Shown: positions 37,260 to 49,315, numbered from the stretch's first letter. The stretch is DNA of 64,000 nt from Chamaelirium japonicum (GCA_947650365.1 OX393550.1:47281860-47345859), one strand, 5' to 3'. Made by a program: numbers and translations. The notes: generated by a model not told the origin, from the letters alone.

Positions 37260-37973
37260 ATGAAAAATCGTAACTGTCAACCCGATTTTGGCCGGGCAAA
37301 GTCCCATGGGTGCCCGGGCGAAATTCCTAGCAATGGTAATCTGGGCTCGGCTGTCCAATTTGCCTGGGCGAATCCGGCCAGTGTCGTCTCTTTCACTCTA
37401 TTGCCGTTTCGTCTTTCACCGTTTCTTCGTGTACGAATCTTAAACAGGTTATGTGATTTTTTTGGAACCACATCTTCAAATTGTATGTGACATTCTCTGT
37501 CTAGGTGGAGTTCCATATATCAAGCTTGAGTGAATTTTATTTTCCGGGTGTATCCCACATGAAGGCTTATATGTAAAGGATCCTCCAAAACCGCGCGTAT
37601 GACCGTAGAGGTAGGGAGGGGATGGCATGATGGTTAGAGGGACAAGGTGGGGTGGTGGGGCCCGAGGAGTATTGGACAGTCCGCTTCCCCTCCGCGGTTG
37701 CGGTGGAAGGAATTCAGCCACCAGACGGCTCCACGTCATCCCCAGAGTTGTCCGACACGTGGCAGCGGTACGAAGCAATGATGATTACGTCGGCAATGAT
37801 TGCGGGCGGGCCGAAGCGGGCCCACCGCGTCTTATTTGCACCCACAGTGGAACTTTCTTGCGACATCTTTTCCCGCCCCTTTTAATCGGATAATACTGTT
37901 TTCTTCTCTGTTGCCTTTTCGGGTTCCTTCTGGGGCTCCGATGACGCCGGTTTAAGTGTGTCTCAACTCAACG
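37260..37973. other. GC-rich stretch with G-box-like motifs
   Basis: Contains CCACGTCATC and GACACGTGGCAG, both resembling ABRE/G-box cores, within GC-rich DNA (37,640-37,870). It could be a promoter fragment, but no gene follows. Open frames here have no domain. Confidence 0.35.
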
Positions 37974-38133
37974 GGTTCAGATCCTCTCCAGTGGGTCGGC
38001 TCCGGTTGGTGGGCCCGCACACATCACAGCCGCACGATGGCAGGTGAGTAATTGCACTCCAGCCGAATTCATGCGGCAGTGATACACGCTGAGCCCACCG
38101 ACCGACCGACCGACTGGAGGATATCCGAACTCC
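37974..38133. mobile_element. Foldback element, family F copy 1
   Basis: GGTTCAGATCCTCTCCAGTGG at the left is mirrored by CGACTGGAGGATATCCGAAC at the right. Between them are GGTTGGTGGGCCC and GAGCCCACCGACCGACCG. It is related to the copy at 48,856-49,035. Confidence 0.55.
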
Positions 38134-38559
38134 AGCACAAACCCTCTGTTCAGATGGCCTGCTCTGAAGAAGTGCCCTTTGTTTACTGAACTTTCCAGAG
38201 TCACCTGCACAAGTACAATTAAAGATGGTGATATTAATTAAAAAATAATAGCTCTATTGGAATAAACTGACAAACAGCATGATGGGACAACTCCACATGA
38301 AATAGGGAGCTGGCATCTCCTGATTGGTAGGACTATGGGCCATGGGATGAACCTTATGGGGGATAAAACATGCACGGGTGGTGGTTGGTAGCGGTTACCG
38401 GCGATCGATCGGCAAGTGATGGGTGGCAGTGGGCAGTTTGGCGACGACAGGTGGTAGGCAGCGACGGGTGACCTATGGGACAGTGAATGATGGCTGACGA
38501 GGGTGTGGCCCTGTATAGTTGTTCTACAGTATGTTCAACTACTAGTACTCAGACTAACA
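38134..38559. other. Unassigned DNA
   Basis: GGTGGCAGTGGGCAG-type short G-rich repeats occur near 38,370-38,480. There is no gene. Confidence 0.45.
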
Positions 38560-38587
38560 GCATTATCAGGTATGGAGAACTAAAATC

Positions 38588-39304
38588 GGCTCTGTGTGCC
38601 GGCTCTCGCCGCCTCTTTCCTTTCTTAGGGTTAGGGTTTCGCCAGAGGTGTCTCGGCCTCCCCGGTCATCGTCGGTGGTTCCGGAGAGGCCGGATCTTGG
38701 ATCCGAGCTTTGATAGGGGTGAGATCTGGCCCCCCCTTTCATCCCCTCAGTAGATAGGGCTTCTCCTGACACCGGCATTTTTGTGTTTGGCTAGACGGCG
38801 TGTCCCCCGGGTTGGATGTCGTCATCAGCTCAACATCGGGGCCGGATCTTCTACCGGGTACGACGGGGAGGTCGAATCTGGCACCAATGTTGAGGTTTTC
38901 TGCCGGTGGGTTCCGATTCGCTCCCGTTGGACGGTGGCGGTGCAGCAGAGGCGGCGGTTTCTACGGTGGTGGGGCGGCTCGTCTTCGATTCCATCATTTC
39001 AGCCGGCGGAGGGAATGATCTGGAGGTGATGATCCTCCTCTTTTGGGTTTTTTTTTTTTGTTTTGTTTTCGTAATGTATGGGTGTAGATCCCGGGTTTCC
39101 TCCGCCGGTGTGTGATTTTTTTTTAGGTTTTGATCTCCTCCCCCCTCGCCACTAGTGGCTCCTCCATGAGTTGTGATCTTGTTTTTTCGCTGGTAAGCGA
39201 TTTTCTTCTTCAACTTGCTGTGATTGTCTTCTGCTGCGCCAACATGTGACGCCTTTCGAAGATCCGTTTGTGACCTCCCCTTTGCATGTACAAAAAAAAA
39301 AAAA
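38588..39304 (+). mobile_element. Retroposed GC-rich sequence ending in poly(A)
   Basis: A GC-rich block begins near CGGCTCTGTGTGCCGGCTCT. It includes TTAGGGTTAGGGTTTCG and long T/G-rich runs, and ends TTTGCATGTAC followed by a run of about 13 A. The shape fits a non-LTR retroelement 5' region or a retroposed transcript. I find no target duplication and no recognisable protein, so the class is open. Confidence 0.35.
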
Positions 39305-39887
39305 CTACCATTACTCTAAAAGAAAAGGCTATAGGTGGTGCGTGCTTGTCCACATGTCAACCTTAACAGATGTTTTACCAAAAACAAAAATTCTTCAACA
39401 GATTTTTACAAATAAGCTTGCAATGGAGGCCGATTAGCTAATAATTTAGGCTATGTTTGGATAGAATTCTGATTCTGAAATTTCCTAACCCCAAAACTTT
39501 AGAATTTTACAAAAGGCTTCGAAACCGGAAGCCTCGAGTTTAGGCTCTAAAAAATTAGCTCCTTGGAGATCATTTTGGGTTCTCCGAAAAAACACTTTCG
39601 GCTCCATTTGTATCAGAATAGCCACTCCGTATTTGTTTAGTGATTTTGGCGTCGCAGAATCCTTGAATCCGAAGCGTATACAAGCAGGCCCATGTTTGCA
39701 CTTAGCCGAAAAATCGGAGTTATGACATTAAAATGTTGTAGCCATCATGGTATCATAAGCTCCATTCAAGAATTGTTAAGCTTATCTGATGCTATCATAA
39801 GCTCAATTCCAAGTCATAATGCCAACTTCAATCTTGTATGGAGGAAGGCTGTGATGGAAAAATCTCATATGCTACAAAAGAATCGAC
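39305..39887. other. Unassigned DNA
   Basis: No gene. Composition is AT-rich with no defensible repeat. Confidence 0.5.
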
Positions 39888-40127
39888 CAATACTTCGCTC
39901 CAACAGGTGTTGGAGTGTGCGGTTCCTCTATCTGATGTGAACTGTTGGATGAATATCACTAGTGATATTCAGTCGTGTAGAGTTCTGACAGAATATCACT
40001 AGCCCGTGTGATTTTCACTAGTGATATTCCGTCAGAACTTGTTAACTCCTGAATATCACTAGTTATATTCATCCAACGGTTCATGACAGAAAGAGGAGCG
40101 CTCCAACACCTGTTGAGCGAAGTATTG
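39888..40127. mobile_element. 240-bp foldback MITE
   Basis: CAATACTTCGCTCCAACAGG and CCTGTTGAGCGAAGTATTG form the ends. The arms continue through GTTGGATGAATATCACTAGT and its inverse. The core carries several ATATCACTAGTGATAT palindromes. I see no clean target duplication. There is no coding capacity. Confidence 0.8.
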
Positions 40128-40770
40128 TTCAAAAACATCAGACCTTAATAAGTTTATTTTTTTTTTCAAATGACAAAAATATAATCAATAGGATGAAGAT
40201 AGGTTATAAAACTAAAGCATTACTCAAATATAAGGAATCGATACAAGATAACTAATTTTTGCTAATGTGGAAAAAATGAACAAGGGATCGGGTTTTTTTT
40301 ATGGACCACCACCATAGTCGTCAGTACACCACATATTAGTGCGTCAGCACAAGATAGACCATGGATTGAAACTCATCGTATATCATAGTTGCTAAAGAAA
40401 TGCCCCGTTTTTTTGGTACCCCACAGGTAGGAAAATTTGTCACTAAGGCCTAAGGGATGCCTGCCACTATAGAGCGAGAGGAAATATGTCGTAGCACTTA
40501 CACTATACCAATACTGTTAAAAAATGACAGATAAAGACCGTCGTTTTTCAGTATATCATTTTTCAATGTCCGTCATTTTTTACCACTAAAAAATATGAAT
40601 TGATAGTCGTTTATTAAAGGATAAACTTTGCCCATAGTTTATTTATGTATTTTATTCCTCAAATTGGTGTAGTGTTATTTGAATCCTTGACCAAGGCCAC
40701 ATGTTGCATATTTTTTACCAATTGAGCTCTCGGTTGGAGATAATGAACACGGTCATTCACATATCTATAG
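40128..40770. other. Unassigned DNA
   Basis: The part near 40,300-40,500 resembles 42,065-42,150 (GTAGTACACCAC...CAAGATAG.CCA.GGAT), so both are remnants of one dispersed repeat. There is no gene. Confidence 0.4.
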
Positions 40771-40890
40771 GTGCAAAATCTAGCTACTACCCGATAGTGG
40801 GACCCGCAACCCTGTCTGGGGCCCACGAAGGCGATAGTGGGACCCGTAGCCCTGCCTGGGGCCTACAGACGCGATACTGGGACTCGCAGC

Positions 40891-41239
40891 CAGTGTTCTA
40901 AAAAACGACCTAGGCGCTAGAAGACCCCCCACCGCCTAGCCTAGTTCTAGGCGGTGCAGAAAAGCAGCCCAGGCCTCTAGGCGGGGCTAGACGATCGCTT
41001 AGGTGGTCCTAGGCAGGGCAAGATGGCCGCCTAGGCGGACCTAGGCACTAGAACGTGTATAGATGCTATTCTATTATTGATAATCATAAATATATGATTT
41101 GGAATGTACGAAAATTATTGATATTTTTCTGAGATAATATCATGTTTGCTTTTGTTCTTATTAATCTTGAATTTATAATTTTGTAAATGATATATGCTTT
41201 TTCAAATAATATTTGGGATAATCTTGAATTTATAGTAAG

Positions 41240-41298
<59 letters not shown>

Positions 41299-41407
41299 AT
41301 ATCAAAATAATTAAAAAAAACAAAAACGCCTAGGCACCGCCTAGGCAGCCTAAGCGCTAGAAGGTCCCCCACCGCCCGACTAGCGCCTAACGCTTTTTAG
41401 AACATTG
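40891..41407. mobile_element. hAT-type MITE (517 bp)
   Basis: Terminal inverted repeats CAGTGTTCTAAAAAACG and CGCTTTTTAGAACATTG. The inner sequence is rich in CCTAGGC/GCCTAGG. The flanks CTCGCAGC (40,883-40,890) and ATCGCAGC (41,408-41,415) are an 8-bp target duplication with one mismatch, as expected for hAT transposases. An internal (TA)n run lies at 41,243-41,292. There is no transposase, so it is non-autonomous. Confidence 0.85.
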
Positions 41408-41491
41408 ATCGCAGCCCTGCATGGGGCCCACGGAGGCATTAGTGGAACCTGCAGCCCCGCCTAGGGTCTATTGATGCAATTCTGGGAATAT

Positions 41492-41600
41492 TTCCAGAAT
41501 ATTCCTCGGATATTCCCAGAAATATCCTAATAATATTCTCTAAATATTCCTAGAAATTTTCCCAGAGTATTCACCAGAATATTCTCTGGATATTCCCAAA
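41492..41600 (+). promoter_or_regulatory. Cluster of heat-shock-element-like motifs
   Basis: TTC-ca-GAA-ta-TTC at 41,492-41,504 is a complete three-part heat-shock element. Further TTC/GAA pairs with imperfect spacing follow (ATTCCCAGAAATAT, ATTCACCAGAATATTC). A TATA box follows at 41,606. The arrangement recalls the heat-responsive LTR of Arabidopsis ONSEN, though no sequence homology is claimed. Confidence 0.45.
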
Positions 41601-42010
41601 AGCTCTATAAATAGCCAACCCTGTAAAGATCCAGGATCGAATTCCATTATTCTCAACTCCACTTCCAGTTTTCGAGAGCTCTCTGAGCCTTCTGGTCTTC
41701 AGACTCTCAAGCCTACTCCACCCTCTGTCTACTTGTAAGAAGCATTCCTCGGCCTGTCGAGAGTAGCTATACTTCTTCAGAGATAGTTGATTCAAATGTT
41801 GTGGCCGGAGACATACGTAGGCTTCAGCTAGATTTCGTCACCATATCCGGTGTCAACTCTCTCTCTCCCTCTCTTTATCTTTCTTCGTTCCTCTCTACTC
41901 AACAATGCCTGAGTGACAGCTCAGCATTTGGCAGCTCAACTCTCCATAGCGCGCCACATCTTGAAGATTCAACCCTTTAATCGACTATTAGAGAGCCGGG
42001 GTACGTTACG

Positions 42011-42424
42011 TATGACGGCCGAAATCCTCCCCCATAATTCTATAAGGTTTTTTGTTTTTTTGAAAGGACTGCCATAGCAATTAGTACACCACCTGTTACT
42101 GTTGCGGCACAAGATAGGCCAAGGATCAATACCCGCCACAAGAGCTAGGAGAAATGTTCTGGTACAATCATGTTTTTATAATGGCTTTAGGAGATGATGT
42201 AGTAAAAAATAAGAAAAACATAGTGCAACTTTTTTTTTTTGCTAGATATAATATATGCCTATTGTTACCCTAAATGGATATACTGACGTTCATCAGGTTC
42301 TTTTGACAAAGGGATCGATATGGTTGTAGAAGAATACTCATACTGAACTAGCTTCCTCTCCGTATGTAGATTATGACATAAATCCATATGACAGAAGTTT
42401 TTTTTTGTTTTTAATATCGGCGGG
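42011..42424. other. Unassigned DNA
   Basis: Includes a diverged relative of 40,300-40,500. I see no gene. Confidence 0.4.
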
Positions 42425-42612
42425 TGTCCCGAAACCCTTCTGGCAAGGGGCTCACTTTGAGAACAGTCAAGTCCCTTAAAGAATATGCACTGTCCCACTT
42501 GGAAGTTTTCCTATATGCACACTTGGGCAAATCCAAAAGAAGGGGTGGGTTGGGGAGGATTGAACCCACAACGTCCTTTCCCAAGCATCAGTTGTTTTGG
42601 CAACTTTCTTCT
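42425..42612. mobile_element. Dispersed retro-repeat, copy 1
   Basis: CCCGAAACCCTTCTGGCAAG, later TTGAACCCACAAC and AAGCATCAGTTGTTTTGGCA, match 53,915-54,108 in the same order. The family looks like a short non-autonomous retroelement. The class is not established. Confidence 0.5.
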
Positions 42613-42861
42613 ATCCCCTGGTGGCAAGTCGATAGAAACTTATTACTTAATTCCTTATTGCATATCGGTAGGAGGCTAGGCAACTTACTTACTTGAAAGA
42701 GAAAGCTAGCTAGAGGCAAGATTTTATTTCAAGATGCAATATAGAAGTTCAATCGATGGCCATATATACTTAGTATCAACCATAGTGGATCTTGTTTGGC
42801 ATAGGTGTCTCCTCTAAGATAGGAGGTTGGAAAGCAAATCGATGATGCCTTACGACAATTT

Positions 42862-45082
42862 TTTTTTTCATATAATGCTTTTTCCATGGATGGACAAACC
42901 TTATATAATTCATCAAATATTATAAAATTTAGACTTAGTGGATGCATACATACCTATCATAACTAATAAGGTGCAACAAAGGGGGAAGGCAGAGTAAGTA
43001 TTAGAAATCGTGATGAACTCATAGGTGTTAGTTTGATATACAATGGTGGTCCATTTTCTAGCAGCTTAAGCTTTAAGATGAGATGGTAACTTCCTGCTAA
43101 TATTTTTTTTTTCCAAGAATGATTTGTTATAGCTCATGTGTCCTGAGCATGAATTTTTTGTATTAACATTAGTAAAGATGTCTTTGGTTATTGTTTTAAT
43201 TAGAATACTACTTTGGTGTAAGATACTTCATATATATAATAAAGAACCATAAGGAACACAGTAGGCCACTGGGGTGCATGGTGAGTCTATGCTTGGGAGA
43301 CCCAGTGGACCGGTTCTCTGTAGACCTAGAACTAGTTCACAACTTTGGTGATGTCGGTTGTTTCATCGAGAATAAACTGTTAGCAGGTAGAGGATGTGGT
43401 GAAATCTCCACCATGGGAACGTGGAATTTCCATTCACCTGACCAAACACGATGATCGTGTTGAACAGGAACCAAGACGGTGCACAGTTCAGTGATTCAGA
43501 CACTGGTGCATAAACTGTTTTACTACTATATATAATTTGTTCTTAACCCTGAGGGACCATATATATTGAGCCAACCAGTTGTGTGGTGCTTTGATGTGCC
43601 AATGTTTGCGGACCCTTCATAGTCTAATACCACGGTACGTTGGGTTACCTGACTGGCGCTACAGTGACATACAATCCCTACAGGTTATCCGACGTCCAGT
43701 GTTGGATGAGTGCATTTTCATGAGTCAATCTGTCAATACAATTAATCAAGACCTAGTGGTTGTCAGTATGACTAACGATATTCCGGATGCTAGGCATAGC
43801 ATCGGAAGGTGTGTAGTATTATAGATGATAAATCATCAAATCCTAGTCAGATGATCAATCGGGATATGATGGTGCTCCCCGCCACCCGAGTCGAATCATA
43901 GCACCAATAATAGGAGGGACTAAAGATTATCAGAGTTTAGTAAAGAACAGAGTTACGAGGGAGTAACATAAGTTTAGGATCACTAGATTTCAACTTGTGT
44001 CGTACTCTGGGTGCCTACGTGGGTTAATTGGATTAGGACCGATTAGCAGAACTTTCGGTATATCACCGAAATAGTTAATCAGAGCTCCGATTGGAGCTAA
44101 AGATCATGAACCCTGAAGGTTTTATCTTGTCGTTGTGTATATGAATTATTCCTCGACCTAGTTGGACACGTTAGATAAGAAGTAGCATGATGGAGCGCAA
44201 ACCCGAATCCTAAGAATCTAATTCACATATGTTAAAGGATCATAGGGGTATTTTGGTCAATACTATAATTTGGCTCAAAACATATTAAATATGAATCTTA
44301 AAATGAGTGGAATAATTCCACGAGCTCATAGGCGCTGACAAAACTCGATTCCGACTAGCGTACCTCATTCTATCTCTCTATCAGCGGTATGCCGACAAAA
44401 TGACATTTTCGTCTAAGGTGTCATGAAGATAAGGGAAGCCCATCGACTTCTCTACGTACCATCCTTTGTCGGCACGTCATCCTTGTACTCAGAGATAGGA
44501 CATCGTGGGTTCCTCCCTTCGCAAAGGATAATGTGCTATTCAACAGTTTTCCTCTTGATTCACGTGCGGTTCATCATCGTTCTGGCCGTTCTTTTCGGAT
44601 CAAAAATCCATAAGGTATGATGATTCAAAACACCTAACTAGATGCATGCATGTCTTCTGTAGATCGTAGTATGCCTCTAGGGTGTCAGCACATATGCTAG
44701 GATTATAGATTCGCATGTAGATTGTTTAAAAGATATATTATAATGAAACATACACCATGAGATCCTCGGATCTATTTTTGGCTTCCGTTGCGACTCTGAT
44801 AATAGGATTCAATTCCAACATGATTGACAAATAAGGCCATGCATATCTTAAATCTTAGAATTTGTATCTATATAAAGTAATGCATTCTTGTATTTTACTG
44901 TGCTATACCTTTTTCTTGGGAAAATGCATCAAATCATTTGACGTGGACATCTCAGACATTTATTACAAAAAAAAACTTGGTCTGATTAAATGCAGCAAGC
45001 TATAGATTCAATGTAATTAGCGATCAATGATTGATATGATTATGCATAGACTTCACTAATATTGGCGTTGCTTTCAGAATAC
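42862..45082 (+). repeat. 2.2-kb tandem duplication, copy 1
   Basis: Starts at a T-run followed by CATATAATGCTTTTTCCATG and ends GGCGTTGCTTTCAGAATACT. It is homologous along its length with 45,083-47,308. Both hold one LTR remnant at the same place, so the LTR inserted before the duplication. Divergence by eye is several per cent, including small indels. The minus-strand 60-90 codon frames here are not genes. Confidence 0.9.
43250..44820 (+). mobile_element. Diverged LTR of the resident copia family
   Basis: It shares with the LTR of the 23.6-33.7 kb element, on that element's strand, GGAACCA.GACGGTGCACAG, then AACCCTGAGG.ACCAT, then CAACCAGTTGTGTGGTGCTT. The 3' end reads GGCTTCCGTTGCG...AATTCCAACA, matching CTTCCGCTGCGGGCCTCTGC...TTTCCAACA. 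The first hundred or so bases are missing or unrecognisable, and no interior is attached. It is a solo or truncated LTR, much older than the complete element. Confidence 0.75.
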
Positions 45083-47308
45083 TTTTTTTTCAATATAACG
45101 CTTTTTCCATAGATAGGTAAACCATATATAATTCATCAATATTATAAAATTTAGACTTAGCGGATGCATACATACCTATCATAACTAATAAGGTGCAAGA
45201 AAGGGTGAAGGCAGAGTAAGTATTAGAAATCGTGATGAACTCATAGGTGCTAGTTTGATATACAATGTTGGTCCATTTTTTAGCAGCTTAAGCTTTAAGA
45301 TGAGATGGTAACTTCCTGCTAATATATTTTTTTTTCAGGAATGATTTGTTGTAGCTCGTGTGTCCTGAGCGTGAATTTTCTGTATTAATATTAATAAAGA
45401 TGACTTTGGTTATTTCTTTGATTAGAATACTACTTTGGTGTATGATAATTCATATATATAATAAAGGACCTTAGGGAACATAGTAGTACTCCATTAAGGT
45501 GCATGGTGGGTCTATACTTAGGAGACTCAGTGGACCGGTTCTGTGTAGACCTTGAACTAGTTCACAACTTTAGTGATGTCGGTCGCTTCACCGAGAATAA
45601 ACTATTGGCAGGTAGAGGATGTGGTGAAGTCTCCACACGGGAACGTGGAATTTCCTTTTACCTAACCAAGCACGATGATCGTGTTGAATAAGAACCAAGA
45701 CGGTGCACAGTTCAGTGATTCAGAAACTGGTGCATAAACCGTCTTACTACTATATATAATTTGTTCTTAACCCTGAGGGACCATATACACTAAGTCAACC
45801 AGTTGTGTGGTGCTTTGACGTGCCAACGTGTGCAGACCCTTCATAGTCCAATACCACGGTACGTTGGGTTACCCGGCTGGCGCTAGAGTGACATGCAATC
45901 CCTATATGTTATCCGATGTTTAGTATTGGATGGGTGTGTTTTGATGAGTCAATCTATCAACACAATTAATCAAGGTATGGTGGTTGTCAGTATGACTGAC
46001 GATATTTTGGATGCTAGGCATAGCATCGGAAGATGTGTGGTATTATAGATGACAAGTCATCAAATCCTAGTCAGATGATCGATCGGGATCTGATGGTGCT
46101 CCCCACCGCCCGAGTCGAATCATGGCACCAGTAATATAAGGGACTAAAGATTATGAGAGTATAGTAGAGAACATTGTTACGAGGGAGTAAAATAAGTTTA
46201 GGATCATTAGAATTAATTCAACTCGCGTCATACTCTGGGTGGCTACGTAGGTTAATCGGATTAGGACTGATTAGCAAAACTTTCGGTATATCACCGGAAC
46301 AGTTAATCAGAGATCCGGTTGGAACTAAAGATCCTGAACCCTGAAGGTTCCACCATGTTGTTGCGTGTAGGAATTGTTCCCCGACCTAGTTAGACACGTT
46401 AGATATGAAGTAGCACAAACCCGAAGCCTAATAATCTAATTCACGTGTGCTTAAGGATCATAGGGGTATTTTGGTCAATACTAAAATATGACTCAGAATA
46501 TATTGAATATGGATCTTAAAATGAGCGAAATAATTTTAGGAGCTTATAGGCGCTGACAAAACTCGATTCCGACTAGAGTACCTTATTTTATCTCTCTGTC
46601 AGCAGTATATCGACAAAATGATGTTTTCGTCTAAGGTGTCATGTAGATAAGAGAAACCCATCAACTTCGCTACGTACCATCATTCGTCGGTATGTCATCC
46701 TTACACTCAGAGATAGAACATCGTGGGTTCCTCCCTTTGCAAAGGATAAGGTGCTATCCGATAATTTCCCTCTTGATTCACGTATGGTTCATCATCGTTC
46801 CGTCGACCATTCTCTTCGGATCAAAGATCCATAAGGTATGATGATTCTAAACACCTACCTAGATGCATGTATGTCTTTCGTAGATCGTAGTATGCCTCTA
46901 GGGTGTCCGCACATATGATAGGATTATAGATTCGCATGTAAATTGTTTGAAAGATAGATTGTAATGAAACATACACCATAAGATCCTCGAATCTATCTTT
47001 TGCTTCCGTTGCGACTCTGATAATAAGATTCAATTCCAACATGATTGACAGACAAGGCCATGCATATCATAAATCTTAGAATTTGTATATATATAAAGTA
47101 ATGTATTTTTGTATTTTACTGTGCTATACCTTTTTCTTGGGAAAATGCATCAAATTATTTGACATGGTCATCCTAGATATTTATTACATATAAAAAAAAA
47201 ACTTGATCTGATCAAATACTGCAAACTATAGATTCGATGTAATTAGCGATCAATGATTGATATGATTATGTGTAGACTTCACTAATATTGGCGTTTCTTT
47301 CAGAATAC
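45083..47308 (+). repeat. 2.2-kb tandem duplication, copy 2
   Basis: Head-to-tail with copy 1. It begins with the T-run and CAATATAACGCTTTTTCCAT, and ends GGCGTTTCTTTCAGAATACTT before unique sequence. The period is 2,221 bp, measured from the LTR 3' ends (44,820 and 47,041). Confidence 0.9.
45470..47041 (+). mobile_element. Diverged LTR of the resident copia family, duplicated copy
   Basis: Same structure and same ends as 43,250-44,820, carried along in the segmental duplication. Confidence 0.75.
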
Positions 47309-48332
47309 TTCTTATCAGACTCTAAATCCTTAGTGAAGGTGCTATCCCATGCACCTACCCCGATCGGTAAACTATAGGCATACTCTTGGCCAAAAGGCAT
47401 TAGACGGCTGTAATTGATCAAGTGCCATATATGTCAGGATGTTCTTCATCTCGATATCAAAACATCATTGATATTTTTAATAGTTGTTTTAATACGTAAA
47501 TTAAATTGTTGTTAGGAGCTTTGTAATAAGTTGTGTTCATTCATTTGGTGATATGGATAAATTTGATGTTCTCCTTTACTAATTATGTGAGGGTTTGCTA
47601 TAAAGAGAAGCCATGGTTTGTAATAGGTAAGGATTGACAAATGTTCTGAATATAATCCTATAAAACTATTTTATATTTTTGTCTTCTGTAATAACAAGAA
47701 CTAGTATGACCCAACCCCCCGTGAGGCCTGGGCTTCGCTCAGTCTTCCGATGAGTTAGGGTTGGGCTAGACGGGCTTGGTCAGCTTTAGCTCGCTCTAAG
47801 TTAACATAACTCTACACAAAAAACAAACTCGATCAAGCCTCACTCTAATATGCTCTTATGGCCTGCAACATTGTCATTCTGAAAATGTTGGGATATTTAA
47901 TTTTCTTCTGCCGGCACAACAAAATTTACCATGGTAGTGTCGTGTTTGCTACAGGAGGGATTAATATAAGACTCCTTCAAAACCAAAAAAGAATTGTTCA
48001 ATTAGTTGATAATTCAGCATACACTAGGTTGTTAAGTTGGTCTTGGGACAATGAAAATAGAAATGTTTAATGTAGTGTGTGCTCTAAGTAAGGTTTGGTA
48101 CGTATGTGCCGAACATAGGTATGAATTTAATCTTAGTCGGTGTTCTGTAGCCCAAGGATTGCAATTATTATGCAAGAATTGAAATTATGAAGATAACACA
48201 TACTAGGCATTATATGGTTTTGATGATGAAGGGAAAGAAGTATGCAACAATTTATACTGGTTGATTTGACTAAAGGTGGACTTCACATGGCCTAGACTCT
48301 ACAACAAGGTGATGACATGTTAGGGATGATCT
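47309..48332. other. Unassigned DNA
   Basis: Near 47,705-47,830 lie CCGTGAGGCCTGGGC and GGGTTGGGCTAGACGGGC, which resemble the dispersed GGCCCGG repeats. A 70-codon frame at 47,858 has no recognisable domain. No gene. Confidence 0.4.
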
Positions 48333-48560
48333 AGTCTAGAATTCTAGATGATTTTTTCGGTATAAAATATATTTCTTACCGACAAAAAAGAGGTTATCAG
48401 TATAATGTTTTAAGATTATTTTTTACAGTTTTATAACATTTATTACCAACGAAATGTTTTTATTTCATTGATATATATTTATTCTATCGGTATAAAATAT
48501 ATATCTTTATACCGACGAAAATTTTTATTTCTATCAGTAAAAGAGGGCTTCCTTGTAGTG
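48333..48560. mobile_element. CACTA-type transposon end
   Basis: Ends GAGGGCTTCCTTGTAGTG at 48,560, the inverse of CACTACAAGGAAGCCCTC, a typical CACTA terminus. The preceding 200 bp carry repeated ATACCGACGAAA/GGTATAAAATATAT motifs in both orientations, like subterminal transposase-binding repeats. The opposite terminus is not visible, so this is one end only. Confidence 0.6.
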
Positions 48561-48855
48561 ATTTAATGATACCATAATCGACAACTTACTAGTAATTTAA
48601 AAGCTGTATAGCACAAAATCAAGAAATTTTAGACTCCATTCATTTACTTGAAACCATAAACGTACTCAGTTGAGAAGTAAGAAAAAGACACAGAAAGGAT
48701 GATTTCAGAACCTCAAAAGTAGTCCTATTATCATAGTCGATTAATAAAATATTAATGACTCTGTTGACTGTTGCTATAGTTCTATGTTTGACTCTATCAT
48801 TTGAATTATGAAGAAAACTGCTCCTAGGAAGAAGTTGACTACGTCCCACTAGATA
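48561..48855. other. Unassigned DNA
   Basis: No gene or repeat recognised. Confidence 0.45.
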
Positions 48856-49035
48856 TGAGTCCAGATCTCCTCCAGTCCGTCTACTCCGGACGGTGGATCT
48901 GGCGTGCATCGATCATATCCCAACGATAGTTGGTTACCCAAAAATGAGTCGTACTTCAGCCTACTGCATGTGACTGTGATGCGCGTCATGTCTACCGACC
49001 CATCAAGGACAACCGACTGGAGGAGATCTGAACTC
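48856..49035. mobile_element. Foldback element, family F copy 2
   Basis: AGTCCAGATCTCCTCCAGTCC on the left is the inverse of CGACTGGAGGAGATCTGAACT on the right. The loop contains CCGGACGGTGGATCTGG. The copy at 37,974-38,133 has the same end motifs and layout. Confidence 0.6.
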
Positions 49036-49315
49036 GAACACTGGTTATGTATCCATCAAGGGTTGACTACTTATACTGCCACATAATCTGTCTTAACATC
49101 GACCTTGTAGCTAGGCATTTTACCTACAGTGATTTCACTGGGTTACGCACGTGTGCCACCATGAGTCTATGACCGTAGATGACCCTTTGATCACGTGTGA
49201 TGCTTTTGCTTCACTTTTCCACCCACTCGGTATATACTAAAAAAATTATATACGTGTGGATAGTATTACTTGTAGTTATTCTAACCTAAAGGCTTGTGTA
49301 TTTTATACGTACAAC
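49036..49315. other. Unassigned DNA
   Basis: No gene or repeat recognised. Confidence 0.45.

Larger units (their letters stand above)
40771..42010 (+). mobile_element. Probable solo LTR with heat-shock-element-like promoter, split by a hAT MITE
   Basis: From left it holds a 40-bp tandem repeat (GATAGTGGGACCCGCA.CCC..., at 40,793, 40,833 and 40,873, resuming at 41,408), then a cluster of TTC/GAA motifs, then CTCTATAAATAG (41,604-41,615). An untranslated-leader-like stretch follows, ending with ACATACGTAGGC and CCATATCCGGTGTC, a pattern common in plant copia LTR ends. No gag-pol adjoins. The termini are not fixed. The MITE at 40,891-41,407 must be younger. Confidence 0.45.

Noticed and set aside
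38487-39115. Gly/Arg-rich frames in the GC-rich poly(A) block
   Set aside because: Several overlapping frames on both strands with biased composition. No domain.
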